Source: Lentzea cavernae | Lineage (GTDB): Bacteria; Actinomycetota; Actinomycetes; Mycobacteriales; Pseudonocardiaceae | DNA length: 64,000 nucleotides | Reading direction: 5' to 3' | NCBI RefSeq assembly: GCF_014653695.1 | Contig: NZ_BNAR01000026.1 | Location: forward strand, 1 to 64,000 | Shown: in pieces, positions 27,950 through 36,428 of the stretch | Numbering within the stretch: the first letter of the stretch is position 1 | How the letters are laid out: the number at the start of each line of letters is the position of its first letter | Position numbers and translations under genes: made by a program | Notes under the pieces: model-generated | Told to the model about the DNA's origin: nothing | Seen by the model: the letters and a program-made list of their open reading frames with translations, nothing else | The model's database searches: none

Positions 27950-30900
27950 TCAGGCGTCGTGGTCGTCCTCAGCACTCCTGTCGAACCGCTTCGCCCACTG
28001 ATGGAAGCCGTCCGCGCAGATCCGCAGCCGGGATGCCGTGTAGGGCCACTGGTGCTCGATCTTGCTCGCCCATTCTCGATGCTGCGCCGCGAGCGCCCGT
28101 TCCTGAGTGCCGCCGTCGTAGGCGTCTCGCACGGTCATGCCCTGGTCGTTGCGGACCCCACGGGCAAAGCCGTCGCTGATGCGTTCGCTCTCGAGGTCCT
28201 CGATCAGGTCGCGCACGAACTCCGACGGCCACGCACCGTCCGCCCCCACCGGGCTGCCGGACAGCATCTGTCCGATGAACTCCTCACCCAGGCCCTGGAA
28301 CTCAGTCTCGGCCAGAAGACTGCGCACGTCGTCCACCCACTGCCTGCTCGCGGGTACGACCCGGCACCACATCAGCGCTGCCAGCGCTTCGCCCTGAACC
28401 GGTCGGAACCGGCCGTCGACACTCTCCCTCGTGAGACCGACAAGACGCACGAAGTACTCCGGATCCGTGGACATCCGCCGATAGAGAATGGCAGGTGGCC
28501 GGTGGCGGTGCAGCACGCTGAAGTAGGCCAGCTCCAGATCAGCGACTGTGTCGTGATCCGCACCGGAATTCACCAGGTGGTCGAGCAACACGCTGACCTC
28601 GTGCCAGAGCGAGCCCGGCAGCCCACCCAGTTGCTCCGCCAGCACGCTGAGCACGTGCACCACCGAGGTGAGCGACAACGTCTGAGGCTCTCGCAGCGCC
28701 GCCACGTACAGCACCCGCAGGACGAAGTCGGCCCTGTCACGGGAGATGAGCTCACGGAAGTAACGTTCCCTGGCGCTGTCATCGCCGGGCACGGATGTGG
28801 TCAGCTGCCAGTACGTCGCCTGGGCGGCGGGATCGGCCGTCTCCACGAGGTCCAGCAGTTCGGCAGATCCTTGCTGTGCCAGGAGCACGCGTCCCTGGGT
28901 GATCGGGTCCCAGGACGTGAGCCCACCGGTCGCCAGCTCCGCCAACGGCCGCGCGACTCCTGCGAGCCACCCGGACGCCAGGTCGGCGGAGACGTCGTTG
29001 CCCGCCAGCGCGGGGAAGAGCTCGTCGTGCGGTTCCAGGCCGGCGACCTCCGCCACGAACCCGCCCAGTTCGCGCGGACTGTCCACTTCGGACGCTAGCC
29101 TCAGCAAGCCCGGCACGCCGTGGGAGTGGAGAACCTCGGTGACCGCCGTGATCCGGCGCAGGTGGAGCCTCTGCAGGTATCCGGAGTAGTCGTCGAGCTC
29201 GTCCCGGGGCACGATCTCCATGTTGAACAATGGCGCATGCCGTTCCGGCAGGTCGACCGGTTCCAGCCGGGCGGCGATGTCGTCCAGCGAGGAAGCGGAC
29301 TCCGGGTAGTACTTCCGATGGTGGACGACCGACCACCAGAGCTTCATCCGGTCACGCGGTTCGAGCTTCTCGACGTCGAGACCGGCCAGGCTGTCGACGA
29401 ACCTCAGCCTGGTCTCGTCGCCGAGCCGGGAAAGCACGTCGACGACGTCCGCCCAGCGGGCCGGACGCTCCGCAAGCGCCTCCAATGCACTTTCGACGAG
29501 CATCGCGAACGTGGGCTCCCAGTCCTCGCGCGGCGCCATCACGAGCCCGGAGGGCCAGTCGCGGAGACGAGGCCTGTCCGTCAGCGCGTGGACCCCGTGT
29601 TCGCCGGACAGGTACCGGATCACGAGCTGCCAGCCGATCTCCGGGCTCCTCCGGAGGACGTGCTTGATCGCGCCGCGCTGGTGTTCAGCGCTCGCGTTGG
29701 TGAACGGCATCAACGGTAGGAGCGCATCGGAGAGCGTCTCGAGCGGGCGGCTCCGGTAGTTGCTGTCCGGCTCGGGATCCAGCTCCGCGAGGCGGGCCAG
29801 GGAACGCACTCCGAGCATCAGGTGCTCCTCGGACCAGCACAGCCTTCCCAGCGCCCACAACAACCACCTGTGCGGTGAGCGGTCGCTCGCGAACATCCGC
29901 GCCAACACAGGACTGGGCTCGGACGAGCCCCGGGAGACGGCGTCGAGGAACACGGCCGGCGCCGCTTCCGCGAGCAGTGGCAACGCGTCGGCCACGATGA
30001 TCCAGCGTTCGCCTGACGAATCCGCGTTGGCGTGCTGGAGGATCTCCGCCACCACCTGAGCTGCGCGGTCGTCACCAGACACACCCGCCGCCGCGATCGT
30101 CTGGGCGACCCCGTGTCGCAGGTGCTCGGAAGCCTCGATGCCGAAGAGGACCACGAGGGCGAGCTGCCGCCAGCGCTCGAACCCGGTCTGCCCGAGGCGG
30201 CTGCCCAGGAACGCCCACGCGTCCCTCACGTCGGCGAGCTGGTAGTGAGTCCCCGACCTGTGCAGCAGGGGGTCGTCGATGCCTGAGTGGTTGATGGCGA
30301 AGCGTTCGACCTCGCCGTACGACTGCCCGGTCAGCCCTTCGAGGATCAGCCGATCAGCCTGACTCGTGGTGCCCCAGGCGCCGGCGAGCACCACGTTCAC
30401 GGCCAGTTCCGTGGCAGCGGTTCCGGCCCAGGGCGGCGTCTCCGTGCCGTAGGCCAGCCGCCGTGCAAGCGCACGGACGCTCTTGCGCAGCGCGGCTGCG
30501 AGGGCGTCGGCCGCCCCGAGTTCCATGCCGTGCGCGATCAACGCGTCGCGCGCCTTGTCACGAGGGATCCGAGGCAGCGTGATCTCGGCGTGCGAGGCCT
30601 CGTACGTGTCGGTGACCACCAGCACGTGATGCCCCTTGTCCACCGCGTTCATCACGTTGATGCCGCTGAGGGGCGTGACGATCAGCGCCGGCAGCAGCCG
30701 CAACGCGTGAGTCCACCCGTCCGCGGTCTCCGCCAGCACGCCACGGTCCTCCGGGCGACCGGCACTGATCAACGACGCGACGAACACCTGGACCTCGTAT
30801 CGGGAAGGCCCGCTGATCACCTTCGCCGACGCGGGTGCGGCCAGCCAGGCCTCGATCTCACCCACCGTCGCGTCACGGCCGGCGAGGGCGAACCCAGCAG

Positions 30901-31423
30901 GTAGGTGCCTCGACTCCGGCTGCCCGCCCCACCACTCGGTCAACCGGTGCAGTCCGGGCACGACGCCGACGCCCAGCTCCGGTTCCAGGTCGACGAGGTA
31001 CTGCGGCAGGTGGTCCAACCACACGTGCAGGTCGCGGTGTGTCACCTTGAGGTTCTGCAGAGATGCCAGTTGTTTGACGTCGTGGGGCAACGTGTCCGCG
31101 TCGGGCATCTCCGTGTGCTTGCCGTACAGCACGGGGATCACGCGATTGCCCAACCGGAGAGCTTCCGAGATCTCCCTTCTGACCCAGCTGCTGGGCGTGT
31201 GCAGAGCCTTCGGGTCCCAATGAGGCCCGATCACCACGAGCATCACTCGGCAGGCCCTGGCCGTGTCCAGCAACGCGGGCCGGTAGTCGTCTCCGGCGTC
31301 GATCGACACGCTCGACCGGAAGACCTCGTCGGCCCCGAACTCGCGCGACAATCTCTCGTACAACGCCGCGGCAGCGCCGTCGCCGTCATTGCCCTGGAAG
31401 TTGATGAAGATCTTCTTGTTCAC
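27950..31423 (-). CDS. large TIR-domain protein with STAND-like middle
   Basis: A 1157-residue protein. Residues 1-145 are a bacterial TIR domain: KIFINFQGND strand A, VFRSSVSIDAGDDY (BB loop region), MLVVIGPHW, and SSWVRREISEAL with Glu84 in the position of the NADase catalytic Glu. Residues about 175-340 resemble a STAND NTPase segment, including a late helix of the LAAALRKSVRALARRLA type, but the Walker A position reads VISGPSRYEVQVF with no GKT/S. The remaining 800 residues are helical repeats of unknown family. GTG 31423 has GAGGAT 8 bases upstream. It is transcribed after the pseudokinase gene (69-base gap) and is likely a large sensor/effector of immune type. Confidence 0.75.
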   Translation of the reverse strand: MNKKIFINFQGNDGDGAAAALYERLSREFGADEVFRSSVSIDAGDDYRPALLDTARACRVMLVVIGPHWDPKALHTPSSWVRREISEALRLGNRVIPVLYGKHTEMPDADTLPHDVKQLASLQNLKVTHRDLHVWLDHLPQYLVDLEPELGVGVVPGLHRLTEWWGGQPESRHLPAGFALAGRDATVGEIEAWLAAPASAKVISGPSRYEVQVFVASLISAGRPEDRGVLAETADGWTHALRLLPALIVTPLSGINVMNAVDKGHHVLVVTDTYEASHAEITLPRIPRDKARDALIAHGMELGAADALAAALRKSVRALARRLAYGTETPPWAGTAATELAVNVVLAGAWGTTSQADRLILEGLTGQSYGEVERFAINHSGIDDPLLHRSGTHYQLADVRDAWAFLGSRLGQTGFERWRQLALVVLFGIEASEHLRHGVAQTIAAAGVSGDDRAAQVVAEILQHANADSSGERWIIVADALPLLAEAAPAVFLDAVSRGSSEPSPVLARMFASDRSPHRWLLWALGRLCWSEEHLMLGVRSLARLAELDPEPDSNYRSRPLETLSDALLPLMPFTNASAEHQRGAIKHVLRRSPEIGWQLVIRYLSGEHGVHALTDRPRLRDWPSGLVMAPREDWEPTFAMLVESALEALAERPARWADVVDVLSRLGDETRLRFVDSLAGLDVEKLEPRDRMKLWWSVVHHRKYYPESASSLDDIAARLEPVDLPERHAPLFNMEIVPRDELDDYSGYLQRLHLRRITAVTEVLHSHGVPGLLRLASEVDSPRELGGFVAEVAGLEPHDELFPALAGNDVSADLASGWLAGVARPLAELATGGLTSWDPITQGRVLLAQQGSAELLDLVETADPAAQATYWQLTTSVPGDDSARERYFRELISRDRADFVLRVLYVAALREPQTLSLTSVVHVLSVLAEQLGGLPGSLWHEVSVLLDHLVNSGADHDTVADLELAYFSVLHRHRPPAILYRRMSTDPEYFVRLVGLTRESVDGRFRPVQGEALAALMWCRVVPASRQWVDDVRSLLAETEFQGLGEEFIGQMLSGSPVGADGAWPSEFVRDLIEDLESERISDGFARGVRNDQGMTVRDAYDGGTQERALAAQHREWASKIEHQWPYTASRLRICADGFHQWAKRFDRSAEDDHDA

Positions 31424-31492
31424 GGACCGATCCTCGACACCCAGGACGTGCGCCGGCCAGGGGTTTCCTGTTGCCAGTTCGGCTCGGCCGGG

Positions 31493-33190
31493 TCAGCGGA
31501 ACGTCGTGGTGGTCGTCGTCGGACTGGTCGACAGGAGCGAGTCGCCCGGCAGCAAAAGCAGCTTCGCGTCGCCCAGCACGAACTCGTTCGGTGTGGGGCA
31601 CTTCTTCGCCGGAATTCCACGCCACTGGATCTTCAGGCGCAGCACGCCGGCGAGATCGTGGCTGATCTTGGTTTCCTTGCCGAACGCGAGGCGCTCGTCG
31701 ACGATTCTGACGCCGTCCGCGAACATTTCCAGCTGAACCTGCAGACTCGAGTCCGTGCTGTTGTCGTCGATGCCCGCGACCGCCTCGATTTTGCGCGCCT
31801 TCTTGGAGAGGTTGTATTCGACGGTCCAGGTCTCGTGGCAGGCGGAAGTCGACGACGAAAGCGAGTGCAGGTACTCATTGCCCGCGATGTGCGCCACCGT
31901 GTCCTTGTCCGACCAGTAACTGGTGCTGGCCGGCATTGCTGCGAGATAGGTGATGGCGCCCTTCTGCGCCACGCTCACCTTCACCTTGCCGGTGAACGGC
32001 TCACCGGCTTTGGGGTCCTGCGCCACGACGGTGCCCGCGGGAACGGACTCGTCGACCACGGACTCGGGCTCCACCGAGGGCAAGATCTTCTGGACGTCAG
32101 CGAGGGACTTGCCCACGAAGTCCGGCACCGTGGTGAGGGGTTTCGTGGTCGTGACGGCGACGGTGGTGACAGGCGCCGCCGGGGGCGTCGTCGTGCCGGT
32201 CGCGAGGGGGCCGGCCGTGGGCGGGGCGTCGTCTCCCGGCCTGAACACCAGGAAGCCCCCGACGAGAACGACCACGACCGAGGCCACCGCGAGTACCACG
32301 GTGCGACGACGACGCTTGGCCATGGGAACCCCTGACGGTGGCGGAGGAGGAGACGTCGTGAAAGGGCCGGTGGCGGGCTCGGGCACCGGTGGTCGCGCAA
32401 TCGGCGCCGAGCGCAGGGCGGGTTCCAGCAGCGTGAGCATGTCCGCCACGTCGCCCGCCGCGGGACGGGCCGCCGGGTCGGGCGCGAGCATCCTGGCAAC
32501 GAGGTTCCACAGGTCGGGATCGATGCCCTGCGGCGGGACGGGGTGGGCACCACGTCGTTCCTGCGGGCGGTGGTCGCGGAACGGCAGGGCTCCGCAGCTG
32601 AGCTCGTAGAGCACCACGCCGAGGGCGAAGACGTCGCCCGCCGGGGTCGCCGGTGAGGCAGGGTCGAACTCAGGGGGCAGATAGGCGACGCGCCTGCCGA
32701 AGTCGGCCGCGGCGGCCCGCCAGGTAGTGCCGAAGTCGGTGAGCTTCGGCGTGGAGTCCGCGGTGAACAGCACGTTCTCGGGCCGCACGTTGCCGTGGCC
32801 GGCCGCCAGTTGTTCGTGCACGGCCGCGAGCCCGCGCGCCACGCCTGCCCCGATCTCCGCGACCTGGGACGGCAGCAACGCGTCGAGACCGGCCATCCGC
32901 TGCCGCAGGTCCCCACCGGGGAGGTACTCCGTCACGACCGTGACGCGCTTGCCCTCGTAGAGCAGGTCCAGCGTGCCGGCCACGTTCGGATGGCCGGCCA
33001 CGGAACGAATTCGGTCCTGGTCGTCCATGAATCCCATGCGGGTGTGGGTGTTCTGCGCGAGCTGCCGGTCGAGCTCCTTGAACGCCACTTCCGTCTTCGC
33101 CTCGGTGTCGGTGCCCCGGTAGACCGCACCGACCGCCCCTCGACCGATTTCCTCTTCAACGAGGTAATGAGTTCCCAACGCACGCGCCAT
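31493..33190 (-). CDS. membrane Ser/Thr (pseudo)kinase with PASTA and NPCBM-like domains
   Basis: A 565-residue protein: kinase domain 1-260 (glycine loop IGRGAVGAVYRG, VAIK-like Lys38, DFG Asp152, PPE near 173), Pro-rich linker, one membrane helix (about 297-316), PASTA-like repeat (352-410, VPDFVGKSLADVQKILPSV), and a C-terminal beta-sandwich (414-550) of NPCBM type. The catalytic loop reads HGNVRPEN instead of HRDxKxxN, so the general-base Asp is Asn134; activity is doubtful. It stands between the two TIR genes. ATG 33190 has GGAGGA upstream; longer in-frame starts lack a site. Confidence 0.8.
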   Translation of the reverse strand: MARALGTHYLVEEEIGRGAVGAVYRGTDTEAKTEVAFKELDRQLAQNTHTRMGFMDDQDRIRSVAGHPNVAGTLDLLYEGKRVTVVTEYLPGGDLRQRMAGLDALLPSQVAEIGAGVARGLAAVHEQLAAGHGNVRPENVLFTADSTPKLTDFGTTWRAAAADFGRRVAYLPPEFDPASPATPAGDVFALGVVLYELSCGALPFRDHRPQERRGAHPVPPQGIDPDLWNLVARMLAPDPAARPAAGDVADMLTLLEPALRSAPIARPPVPEPATGPFTTSPPPPPSGVPMAKRRRRTVVLAVASVVVVLVGGFLVFRPGDDAPPTAGPLATGTTTPPAAPVTTVAVTTTKPLTTVPDFVGKSLADVQKILPSVEPESVVDESVPAGTVVAQDPKAGEPFTGKVKVSVAQKGAITYLAAMPASTSYWSDKDTVAHIAGNEYLHSLSSSTSACHETWTVEYNLSKKARKIEAVAGIDDNSTDSSLQVQLEMFADGVRIVDERLAFGKETKISHDLAGVLRLKIQWRGIPAKKCPTPNEFVLGDAKLLLLPGDSLLSTSPTTTTTTFR

Positions 33191-33266
33191 AGCTCGCGTC
33201 CTCCGTCTTCGCGCACTGCCGACAGAATCGGCGACCTGAACAGCGTAGATTAAAGAAGACCAGAGA

Positions 33267-33401
33267 AGTGGACAAAAAATGCCCATTTAAGCGCACTCGA
33301 AGTGGACAATCACAACGGCGGAGAGCCAATACCGGGCCCAGTCACGAACAATCGACTGACAACGGGAAACAGGTGTCGCGACCTGCCACTCGCAGTGGAC
33401 A
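33267..33401. promoter_or_regulatory. repeated CACTCG(A/C)AGTGGACA boxes in divergent promoter
   Basis: The 15-base box CACTCGAAGTGGACA at 33294-33308 recurs as CACTCGCAGTGGACA at 33387-33401 (one mismatch), and its second half AGTGGACA also occurs at 33267-33274. The CACT-N3-AGTG core is dyad-symmetric. These lie between the kinase gene and the TIR-XRE operon and are plausible operators for the XRE protein. Confidence 0.5.
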
Positions 33402-33425
33402 CTCGACGGGAAGAGGAGGTGCGCC

Positions 33426-34367
33426 ATCAGCGAGGTCTTCATCAACTTCCGAGTTGGCGACGCGCAGGACAGTGCTGTCCTCATCGAGGAACGCCTCGTC
33501 ACCGAACTCGGCCGCGACAGCGTGTTCCGATCCAGCACCGGCATCACGCCGGGCACCGCCTTCGAGCCACGACTGATCGAGGCGGCGTCGACCTGCGAGG
33601 TGATGCTGGTCGTGATCGGGCCCCGATGGCTCACCATCACGAAGGGAGGAGTGCCGAGCATCAAGGCGCCCGCCGACTGGGTGCGGATGGAGATCGAGTT
33701 CGCCCTCCACAACAACGCCAAGGTCATCCCGATCCTCGTGGGCGACATCTCCATGCCGTCGAAGGACGAGCTGCCCGACACGATCAGCGAACTGGCCGGG
33801 CGTCAGTACATCCGCCTGCACCACCGCAGTTCCCGGTACTCCCTCGACCAGATCGCCGACTCCGTCCGGGCCCTGGTCACCGCGAACAACGGCGTGCTGC
33901 CTCCACCGCCCGCTCAGGTCACGATGCTCACGAGCCTCGGCACCACGAGCCGTTCGGCGGACATCAAGCTGTGCGGCGCGAACGTCAACGGCAGGCACTA
34001 CAGCGAGAGCATCGTGTACCGCTGCACCGACTTCGCCACCGCCGTCCGCGGCCGCGTGGGGTTCGACCTCGGACGCCGGTTCCGTTCGTTCAAGACCACC
34101 GCGGGCGTGCTCGACGACGCCGTCGAAGGGGGTCAGACCGGGATCTTCCAGGTGATCGGCGACGGGATCATGCTCGCGGAGCACACGGCGTCGCAGGGCA
34201 AGCCCTGCGTGATCGACCTCAACGTGTCGACGGTGCTGCGGCTCGAACTGGTCGCCTACCGACCCGGCACGACCGAGCACCCGATGCTCGCCGGTGTCAT
34301 GGCGATCAGCGGACGGTCCAACAAACTGCCGGAACTCGCCTGGGCCAACCCGACCCTGTACGCGTGA
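33426..34367 (+). CDS. TIR-NPCBM fusion protein, apparent ATC start
   Basis: A 313-residue protein. Residues 1-140 are a TIR domain homologous to that of the 1157-residue protein (SEVFINFRVGD, VFRSSTGITPG, MLVVIGPRW, DWVRMEIEFAL with Glu89 as candidate catalytic Glu). Residues about 165-300 are an NPCBM-like beta sandwich similar in plan to the kinase's C-terminus. No ATG, GTG or TTG exists in frame between the stop at 33357 and GTG 33522, yet conserved TIR sequence begins right at ATC 33426, 6 bases after a perfect AGGAGG. ATC is therefore the apparent start, or an ATG was lost. Starting at GTG 33522 would delete strand A and helix A. It is co-transcribed with the XRE gene. Confidence 0.75.
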   Translation: MSEVFINFRVGDAQDSAVLIEERLVTELGRDSVFRSSTGITPGTAFEPRLIEAASTCEVMLVVIGPRWLTITKGGVPSIKAPADWVRMEIEFALHNNAKVIPILVGDISMPSKDELPDTISELAGRQYIRLHHRSSRYSLDQIADSVRALVTANNGVLPPPPAQVTMLTSLGTTSRSADIKLCGANVNGRHYSESIVYRCTDFATAVRGRVGFDLGRRFRSFKTTAGVLDDAVEGGQTGIFQVIGDGIMLAEHTASQGKPCVIDLNVSTVLRLELVAYRPGTTEHPMLAGVMAISGRSNKLPELAWANPTLYA

Positions 34368-34377
34368 GGAGTTCGCG

Positions 34378-35658
34378 ATGTCCGCATTCGGCCCGGAGCT
34401 GCGCCGCCGCCGTCACGAGCGAGGCCTCTCGCTGACCGACCTCGTCCGGCACACGCACTACTCCAAGGGACAGCTCAGCAAGATCGAGAACGGGCATCGG
34501 CAGCCGTCGGAGTACCTGGCGCGCATGTGCGACTCGCTGCTGGAGGCGAACGGTGCGTTGCTCGCCCTAGCGGGTACCCCTGAGCGGCCCCCGGCGACGA
34601 CGACCACGCGGGGACAGGAGGACGACATCTGGGTCGTCGCGCTCGGCCCCGACGGAGGAAGCGTGTTCCACCCCATGAACAGGCGGGAGGTGCTGACGTT
34701 CAGCGCCGCCGCGGTCGCCGGGCTGGCACTCGGCTCACCGGCGAGGCCAACGCCGGGGGTGAGCGACTCGATCTCGTACTTCCGCACGGCGTTCGACGCC
34801 ACCCGCACGCTCGGCCAGAAGAGCGCGCCGACGCTGGTGCTGCCGATAGTCGTGGCGCACGCCCACGGCCTGCGCAGCCTTCTCCCCCACGCCACGGAGT
34901 CCGAGCGCACCAGGATCGCCGTGCTGACGGCGCGTCACGCCGAGTACGCGGGGTGGATGGCGCAGGAGGCCGGTGATCTGAAGGCCGCGCGGTGGTGGAC
35001 CGCCAAGTCGGTCGCCATCGCCGCCGAGGTGGGCGAGCACGACCTGAACGCCTACTCGCTGGTCCGGCAGGCGCTGATCACCATGTACCAGGGCGACGCG
35101 GCGTCGACCATCGATCTGGCACGTCACGCGCAGGCCACCGCCGGCGCACCGGAACGGGTCCTCGGCCTGGCCGCTCAACGGGAGGCCCAGGGCCACGCGC
35201 TCGCCGCCGACTACGACAACTGCATGCGCGCGCTGGACCGGGCCCGCGATCATCTCCAGAAGGATGCCGAGCATCCTCGCGAAGGCCCTGTCCTGGGCAC
35301 GAGCACCATCTCCGATCCGATCGGGGTCGCCACCGGCTGGTGCCTTTACGACCTGGGACGCCCCGCAGAGGCTGCTGCCGTGCTCGACCAGGAGGTGGCG
35401 CTCATCCCCAGCACGGCGACGCGAGCGTGGGCGAGATTCGGCACGCGCCAGGCACTTGCTCACGCCGCCGCTGGGAACGTGGAACGCACCTGTGAGATCG
35501 CGGCGCGTCTGCTGGAGGTGACCCCGATGATCGCCTCGGACACCATCCGCTCCGAACTGCGTTCCCTCTCGCAGATGTTGCGCCGGTGGCAGGACCAGTC
35601 GGAGGTGCGCGACCTGAACGTCGAGTTCATCAAGGCGTTGCGTCACACCGGCGGCTGA
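34378..35658 (+). CDS. XRE-family regulator with TPR-like C-terminus
   Basis: A 426-residue protein: N-terminal XRE HTH (residues 5-60, LRRRRHERGLSLTDLV, YSKGQLSKIENGHRQPS), a linker, a hydrophobic stretch (VLTFSAAAVAGLALG, TAT-signal-like but internal), and a helical TPR-like region (about 150-420). Proteins of this shape are common actinomycete regulators. GAGGAG lies 6 bases before ATG 34378, 10 bases after the TIR-NPCBM stop, so the two form an operon. Its 3' end overlaps the convergent GNAT gene by 16 bases. Confidence 0.85.
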   Translation: MSAFGPELRRRRHERGLSLTDLVRHTHYSKGQLSKIENGHRQPSEYLARMCDSLLEANGALLALAGTPERPPATTTTRGQEDDIWVVALGPDGGSVFHPMNRREVLTFSAAAVAGLALGSPARPTPGVSDSISYFRTAFDATRTLGQKSAPTLVLPIVVAHAHGLRSLLPHATESERTRIAVLTARHAEYAGWMAQEAGDLKAARWWTAKSVAIAAEVGEHDLNAYSLVRQALITMYQGDAASTIDLARHAQATAGAPERVLGLAAQREAQGHALAADYDNCMRALDRARDHLQKDAEHPREGPVLGTSTISDPIGVATGWCLYDLGRPAEAAAVLDQEVALIPSTATRAWARFGTRQALAHAAAGNVERTCEIAARLLEVTPMIASDTIRSELRSLSQMLRRWQDQSEVRDLNVEFIKALRHTGG

Positions 35659-36407
35659 GGTACCGCGTACTCGGTGAAGTGGCCGCACGTCGAGAACCCC
35701 AGACGCCGGTACACGGTCTCGCCGTCCTCAGAGGCCTGCAGGACGGCAATGCGGTACCCCTCGGCGCGTGCGGTGCGCAACGCCGCCACGGTGATCGCAC
35801 CGCCATAGCCCCGTCGGCGGTCTCCGGCGAGGGTCGCGATGTTGTAGATCCCGGCGACTCCCGCGTGCGGGAACACCTCCGCCGAACACACCGCCCGCCC
35901 GTCCACGTACCCGACGAGATAGCGCGCAGAGCTCGTCAACGCGTGCGGAGCGGCATCGGCGTAGAACCGGCGAACGGTCTCGGCGGGCGGGTCCCAGTTC
36001 GCCGCCAGAACCGTGGCGTAGTCGGCGAGCTGCTCGACGGTGCTGACCGGCTGGACGTCGAGGTGGCCGTGCGGCTCAGGCAGCGGCTCGCCGAGGTCGA
36101 GCCACATGCCGGTCTCCGTCTCGGACCGGACGAGCCCCGCCGCCGTCAGCAGCTCCCCGAGACCGTCCGAGTCCTGACCGACCCACCACGAGAACGGCCG
36201 GCCGGTCGCACGGATCGTGCGCACGGCTGCGGCCACGTCGACGGAAGAGCGGGCCGCCGCGACGATGTTGAACGTGTCGTCGGGCAGCCCGCTGTCCGCG
36301 ATGAGCAGGTCATCCGTCTCGATGACGGTCGCGCCGGGCAGGTGGCGGTGGAGGTGGCACGCGTGCTCGGCGAGGTTGCGTTCCATCCGGGCGTTCAAAT
36401 CGATCAC
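35643..36407 (-). CDS. GNAT-family N-acetyltransferase
   Basis: A 254-residue protein with an N-terminal pseudo-GNAT half and a C-terminal GNAT domain: IYNIATLAGDRRRGYGGAIT (acetyl-CoA loop) and AVLQASEDGETVYRRLGF. Substrate unknown. It overlaps the XRE gene end by 16 bases, tail-to-tail. Confidence 0.85.
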   Translation of the reverse strand: MIDLNARMERNLAEHACHLHRHLPGATVIETDDLLIADSGLPDDTFNIVAAARSSVDVAAAVRTIRATGRPFSWWVGQDSDGLGELLTAAGLVRSETETGMWLDLGEPLPEPHGHLDVQPVSTVEQLADYATVLAANWDPPAETVRRFYADAAPHALTSSARYLVGYVDGRAVCSAEVFPHAGVAGIYNIATLAGDRRRGYGGAITVAALRTARAEGYRIAVLQASEDGETVYRRLGFSTCGHFTEYAVPQPPV

Positions 36408-36428
36408 ACCGCCATCCGACCACGCCGG

